From contig JADJRV010000030.1 in the NCBI GenBank assembly GCA_016712045.1, positions 42,501 to 70,526 of the forward strand: a stretch of 28,026 nt of DNA, written 5' to 3'. The first letter of the stretch is position 1. The number at the start of each line of letters is the position of its first letter. The notes beneath the pieces are model-generated. The model searched no databases. It worked only from the letters and a program-made list of their open reading frames with translations, and was not told the origin of the DNA. This document shows, piece by piece, positions 24,359 through 28,026 of the stretch. The DNA is from Chloracidobacterium sp. Its GTDB lineage: Bacteria > Acidobacteriota > Blastocatellia > Pyrinomonadales > Pyrinomonadaceae. A program made the translations under genes and the position numbers.

Positions 24359-26369
24359 TTAGCCGGCTGTCAGCAGGTCATCCAATTCCTCAACCTCAGT
24401 CACCGGTCGCTGACAGATAAAATCTTCACATACATAAACAGCCGTTTTCCCATCCACCATCCCGCGATCTTTAACTAACGGAATTGTTTCCGCATCAGCT
24501 CCTGCATCCGACGACAATACAACAACCGCATCGGGCAAATACCGCTGCAAAACGTCCTGTTCCATCTCACTACCCTTTTCGCCGATAACAACGATCTCCT
24601 TCGTCCTCCCAAGATGAAATTCTAATGCCGATAACGCCCGTCCAAATCCTTGCGGATGCCGTCTGATCTGAGAAGCGGCAAGTCGAAGCACCGTCACCGC
24701 GAACCGCTCGTATTTGTCATCACCCGTAAGTTTCGCGAGCCGCAGCAGCACGTCCGCCGCGACCGAATTTCCCGACGGCGTCGCATTGTCGTAAAAATCT
24801 TTGTTTCGAACGACTAGCTCCTCGTGATCATTCGACGTAAAGAAAAAATCCACCGTTATCCTCATCCCAAAACTCGGTGATCATCAGATCGGCAAGTCGC
24901 TTTGCCTCCGACAAATATTTCGCTTCACCCGGAAACCTGATAAAGCACGATCAAACCGTCCGCGACATTTGCATAATCCTCGACATAACCATTAAGCTTT
25001 GCCGCACCATCTTTCCAAGTGCGATACCCGGCCAACGTTTTGCATCTCCGTCATCAGAAAATCGGCATTGCGTTTCGCGATCTGGAGATAATCATCATTA
25101 CCAAACACGCCAGCCGCATCCGCAAACGCAGCCAGCATCAACCCGTTCCAAGCCGTCAAAACTTTTTCATCCCGGCCCGGCTTGATTCGCGTTTCACGCA
25201 CATCAAACAACTTCTTCTTCGTGTCAGAACCGGGAGCGATAGCGACTGGGTTCTTAACATTCAGAATATTGTTCCCCTCAAAATTTCCCTCGGCCGTTAC
25301 ATCAAAATGCACAAAAATTCCAGCACCGTCTCCGAGAATTTCCCCGATCTCCTCCACCGACCAAACAAAAAACTTCCCTTCCTCGCCCTCGCTGTCCGCA
25401 TCCTGCGTGGAATAAAAACCGCCCGACTCGTCGAGCATTTCACGTCGAATGTATTCAAGAGTCTCTACCGCGATGCGTTTGTAAAATTCATTTCCCGTCA
25501 CCTGAAACGCATGCAGATAAACGCGGGCGAGCTGGGCATTGTCATACAGCATCTTTTCAAAATGCGGCACAAGCCATATCGCATCGACCGTGTAACGATG
25601 AAACCCGCCGCCAAGCTGATCGTAAATACCGCCGTTCGCCATCTTGTCGAGCGAATGTGTGACGATCGACAACGCCATATCGTCGCCGGTCCGATGGTGA
25701 TAACGAAGCAAGAATTCGAGCGACATTGCCGCCGGAAATTTTGGTGCCCCGCCAAAACCGCCGTTCACCGTGTCAAACGTCCGAACAAAACTCGCCTGAG
25801 CCGCATCAAGCATATCGGCTGATAGCGTTCCGGTGGCCGCCTCGACGACGCTCATCCGCTTCAGTTCAGCAACAATATTATTTGCGGAGTTTCTCTAATT
25901 CGTCCCGTTTATTTTTATACGCCTCGGCAATACTTGATCAAGATCTGCTGCCAGCTCGGCATCCCGTATCGCGGAGCCGGAGGAAAATACGTCCCGCCAA
26001 AAACGGCCGTTTATCAGGCGTCAGAAAGACGTTCATCGGCCAGCCGCCCCGTCCAGTCGTCAACTGAACAAAGTTCATATAGATCTGATCGACATCAGGA
26101 CGCTCTTCCATATCGACCTTGATATTGATGAAATGCTCATTCTGGACCGCCGCGACCGCCGGGTCCTCAAACGACTCATGCTCCATCACATGACACCAAT
26201 GACACGCCGAATAGCCAATGCTGACTAACACAGGCTTGTCCTCGGCATTTGCCCGTTCAAACGCCTCAGCACCCCACGGATACCAATCCACGGGGTTGTG
26301 GGCGTGCTGGAGCAGGTACGGGCTGGTCTCATCGATGAGCCGGTTTGTGTGTTTTTCTGTTGATGCCAT
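24359..26369 (-). pseudogene. Thioredoxin-fold DUF255 protein (YyaL/SPATA20 family), at least six frame breaks
   Basis: From ATG 26369, the N-terminal domain contains NRLIDETSPYLLQHAHNPVD, SIGYSACHWCHVMEHESFED (CxxC-type thioredoxin motif) and IKVDMEERPDVDQIYMNFVQ, which define the family (COG1331). After breaks near 25980, 25935 and 25880 the (alpha/alpha)6-barrel part follows: FDTVNGGFGGAPKFPAAMSL, GGIYDQLGGGFHRYTVD, VPHFEKMLYDNAQLARVYL and YSTQDADSEGEEGKFFVWSV. It continues with KVLTAWNGLMLAAFADAA. Further breaks lie near 25028, 24930 and 24850 before the C-terminus (PSGNSVAADVLLRLAKLTGD to EVEELDDLLTAG). Restored length is about 670-690 residues, normal for the family. Its function is poorly known. 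Every domain is present, so indel errors explain this better than gene decay. Confidence 0.85.
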
Positions 26370-26445
26370 ATTTCAAATTGTTTCACGCCCCACCGCGATT
26401 CAGAAACCGCGTAACACCTTTTGAATTCATCACCATTTCGGTTAT

Positions 26446-26454
26446 ATTGTACCA
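26446..26454 (-). promoter_or_regulatory. Possible extended -10 promoter for the DUF255 gene
   Basis: TGGTACAAT on the minus strand (TG-N-TACAAT) lies about 77 bases before the start at 26369. No good -35 is seen. It is in the 250-base divergent gap 26370-26619, which shows nothing else clear except the AAGGAG at 26607-26612 before the aminotransferase start. Confidence 0.4.
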
Positions 26455-26619
26455 CTTTCTATGACTTCGGTTGCATTTCAAAACTCCGTCCCATGAAGCA
26501 GCGAGCGAATCTTTTCGCCGGCGACTAATCCCGTTTCTCCTCAATGCAGAAGCCTGCGGTTTCGACACGGGCGTAACCTTCAACATTGCCCGAGAACCAA
26601 CTGCATAAGGAGAAATATC

Positions 26620-27835
26620 ATGACACCATCAACAGAATTGCAGCGTCCCGTTATCAAAACAGAACTGCCGGGACCAAAGTCGCTTGAGATCATCAACGCC
26701 GATCATCAATATGTCACGCCGAGCTATCCGCGTCCTGACTATAAACTAGTCGCTGACCACGCCAGCGGCGTCTGGATCACCGACCCGGACGGTAACGTCT
26801 TTCTCGATTGCAACGCCGGTGTCGCCGTTTGCTCGACCGGCCATTGCCACCCTGGTCGTTGCGGCGATCTCAAAAACAGGTCAGCGAACTGATCCATCTT
26901 TGCGGCACCGATTTTACTACCGCCACATGCCCGAGCTCGGCAAAAGCTCAACGAGATAGTCCCGATCGACGGCCCGACAAAAACACACTTTGCAAACAGT
27001 GGTGCCGAAGCGATCGAGACTGCCCTCAAACTCGCGATGTATCACACGGCCGGCAAAATTCATCTCGTTCTTCGGATCGTTCCACGGCCGCACGCTCGGG
27101 CTCTTTCGCTCACGTCGTTCAAAAAGGCTCAGCGGCTCGGCTTTCGTCGGCAGGCACTCGACGTCGTTCACGTTCCCTACCCAAATTGCTTCCGCCATGT
27201 CCGTTCAATCAAGGCAAGTGCGATGACGGTACACGCCGCATCTGCGACGAGCACGGCATCATGCTGATCGTGGACGAGGTCCAATCAGGAATGGGACGCA
27301 CGGGCAAGATGTTTGCTCTCGACCATCACGATGGCGTCAAAGCCGATATTGTCTGCATGGCGAAAGGCATCGGTTCGGGTATGCCGATCGGAGCCTGCAC
27401 CGCCAAAGCCGATATCATGGATTGGCACAAGGGCGCTCACGCCTCGACATTTGGCGGCAATCCGGTCGCCCTGACCGCTGCTCTCAAAACCATCGAACTG
27501 CTCGGAAGGCGGCCTCGTGGACAACAGCCGCGATGTCGGAGCTTACCTCGAAGCCGGATTGAACAAGCTTAAAGACAAATACGACTGCATTGCTGATGTA
27601 CGCGGCTTTGGGATGATGCTCGGCGTCGAGTTCGTCAAAGGCTCGACATAATGGTCAGCATGCCCAGGACCCGGAACTCCGCGACCGCATCGAAATGGCC
27701 TGCTTTAACAAAGGCCTCATCATCCTCGGCTGCGGCTCAAACAGCATTCGCTGGTCGCCACCACTGATCCTGGCAAAAGAACACGTCGATGTCGCGTTAG
27801 AGATCTTTGACGAAGCGATCGCCGCATCGGTATAG
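26620..27835 (+). pseudogene. Class III PLP aminotransferase (acetylornithine/4-aminobutyrate type), broken and internally deleted
   Basis: The start ATG 26620 has AAGGAG seven bases upstream. Order of pieces: PRPDYKLVADHASGVWITDP and DCNAGVAVCSTGHCHP; after a break near 26853, SKQVSELIHLCGTDF; then IVPIDGPTKTHFANSGAEAI with ETALKLAMYHTAGKI. A shifted piece, SFFGSFHGRTLG, follows, then QALDVVHVPYPNCFRHV. Next come RRICDEHGIMLIVDEVQSGM (PLP Asp), CMAKGIGSGMPIGA (Schiff-base Lys), HASTFGGNPVALTAALKTIE, VRGFGMMLGVEFVKGS and a C-terminus ending EIFDEAIAASV. Between CFRHV (27194) and RRICDEHG (about 27235) the family normally has about 45 more residues, including a GILVEPIQGEGG-type motif; that block is absent. 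The gene as written cannot make a working enzyme. I do not choose between the substrate subfamilies. Confidence 0.8.
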
Positions 27836-27853
27836 TTTTTTTCGTATTTGATG

Positions 27854-27884
27854 AAAAAGGCCGGCAAATTCGCCGGCTTTTTTT
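27854..27884 (+). terminator. Rho-independent terminator of the aminotransferase gene
   Basis: GCCGGC (27860-27865) pairs with GCCGGC (27872-27877) around loop AAATTC, extended by A-T pairs with one bulged G, and followed by TTTTTTT. Confidence 0.85.
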
Positions 27885-27907
27885 CGTCCTGAATGTTTAG
27901 ATTCTGA

Positions 27908-27913
27908 TATAAT
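27908..27913 (+). promoter_or_regulatory. Possible -10 box before the last gene
   Basis: A perfect TATAAT lies 32 bases before the ATG at 27946; no convincing -35 is visible 16-18 bases upstream. Confidence 0.45.
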
Positions 27914-27945
27914 TCCGCAAATTCTTCGCGTTCGGATTACCCAAC

Positions 27946-28026
27946 ATGAATAAATACAAAGATCTATACAAGTGGATGATCATTCCGATGGTCATCATGC
28001 AGCTCGGTATCTTTATGGACTATTGG
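27946..28026 (+). CDS. N-terminus of a membrane protein (cut by window edge)
   Basis: 27 codons are visible, MNKYKDLYKWMIIPMVIMQL followed by GIFMDYW, open to the window end. A hydrophobic helix with a positively charged, cytoplasm-side N-terminus suggests an inner-membrane protein. There is no clear Shine-Dalgarno. It is too short to assign. Confidence 0.55.
   Translation, partial: MNKYKDLYKWMIIPMVIMQLGIFMDYW

Noticed and set aside
25019..25822. Plus-strand frame of 267 codons opposite the DUF255 gene
   Set aside because: The minus strand carries strong family motifs throughout (YDQLGGGFHRY, HFEKMLYDNAQL); the plus frame is a shadow.

Overview
The window reads as chromosomal DNA of a Gram-negative, LPS-bearing bacterium. 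The Kdo pathway (kdsB, kdsA, kdsC) with pyrG, the many signal peptides and lipoboxes, CxxC zinc-ribbon/DUF4190 proteins, a FecR-like protein and GAF-SpoIIE signalling would fit an Acidobacteriota (Blastocatellia-like) genome. That placement is inference from gene content; no marker gene here proves it. No rRNA, tRNA, CRISPR array, transposase or phage gene was seen.

Layout. (1) 1-9507, minus strand: a tightly packed run transcribed right to left, kdsB - small broken ORF - pyrG - kdsA - Ivy-like lipoprotein - M1-peptidase-like protein - small secreted protein - kdsC - lamin-tail-domain protein - secreted protein cut by the window edge. PyrG makes CTP, KdsA and KdsC make Kdo, and KdsB joins the two as CMP-Kdo; the interspersed genes encode exported proteins, so the block looks envelope-directed. 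(2) 9700-12068: a CPBP membrane protease (plus) convergent with a FecR-domain protein (minus), sharing a terminator hairpin, then a small hypothetical ORF. (3) 12135-16981, minus: sucD - ndk - DUF4190 protein - nuoI - ImmA/IrrE-like protein - GAF/SpoIIE phosphatase, mixing central metabolism and signalling. (4) 17155-19682, plus: two MacB/FtsX-type permeases in tandem. (5) 19683-23098, minus: a scrambled stretch with a C17 tract, a broken MBL/beta-CASP nuclease and a broken GAF-GGDEF protein. (6) 23236-24327, plus: two small Ala/Asn-rich lipoprotein genes, each with a near-consensus sigma70 promoter behind an AT-rich tract, a similar structured leader, a good Shine-Dalgarno and a strong terminator. 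(7) 24359-28026: a DUF255/thioredoxin-fold protein (minus), a class III aminotransferase (plus), both heavily frame-broken, and the start of a membrane protein.

Reading frames are intact from about 2.5 to 8.3 kb and from about 12.9 to 19.4 kb, but interrupted repeatedly near the left end and from 19.4 to 27.7 kb. The breaks are mostly single-base and often in homopolymers, and they hit unrelated, normally conserved genes, so sequence error is the simplest explanation. The aminotransferase also lacks an internal block, which indels alone do not explain.

The most interesting candidate is the tandem lipoprotein pair at 23.2-24.3 kb. It looks like two highly expressed, Lpp-like envelope lipoproteins, one with a heptad alanine-zipper core, under parallel control.
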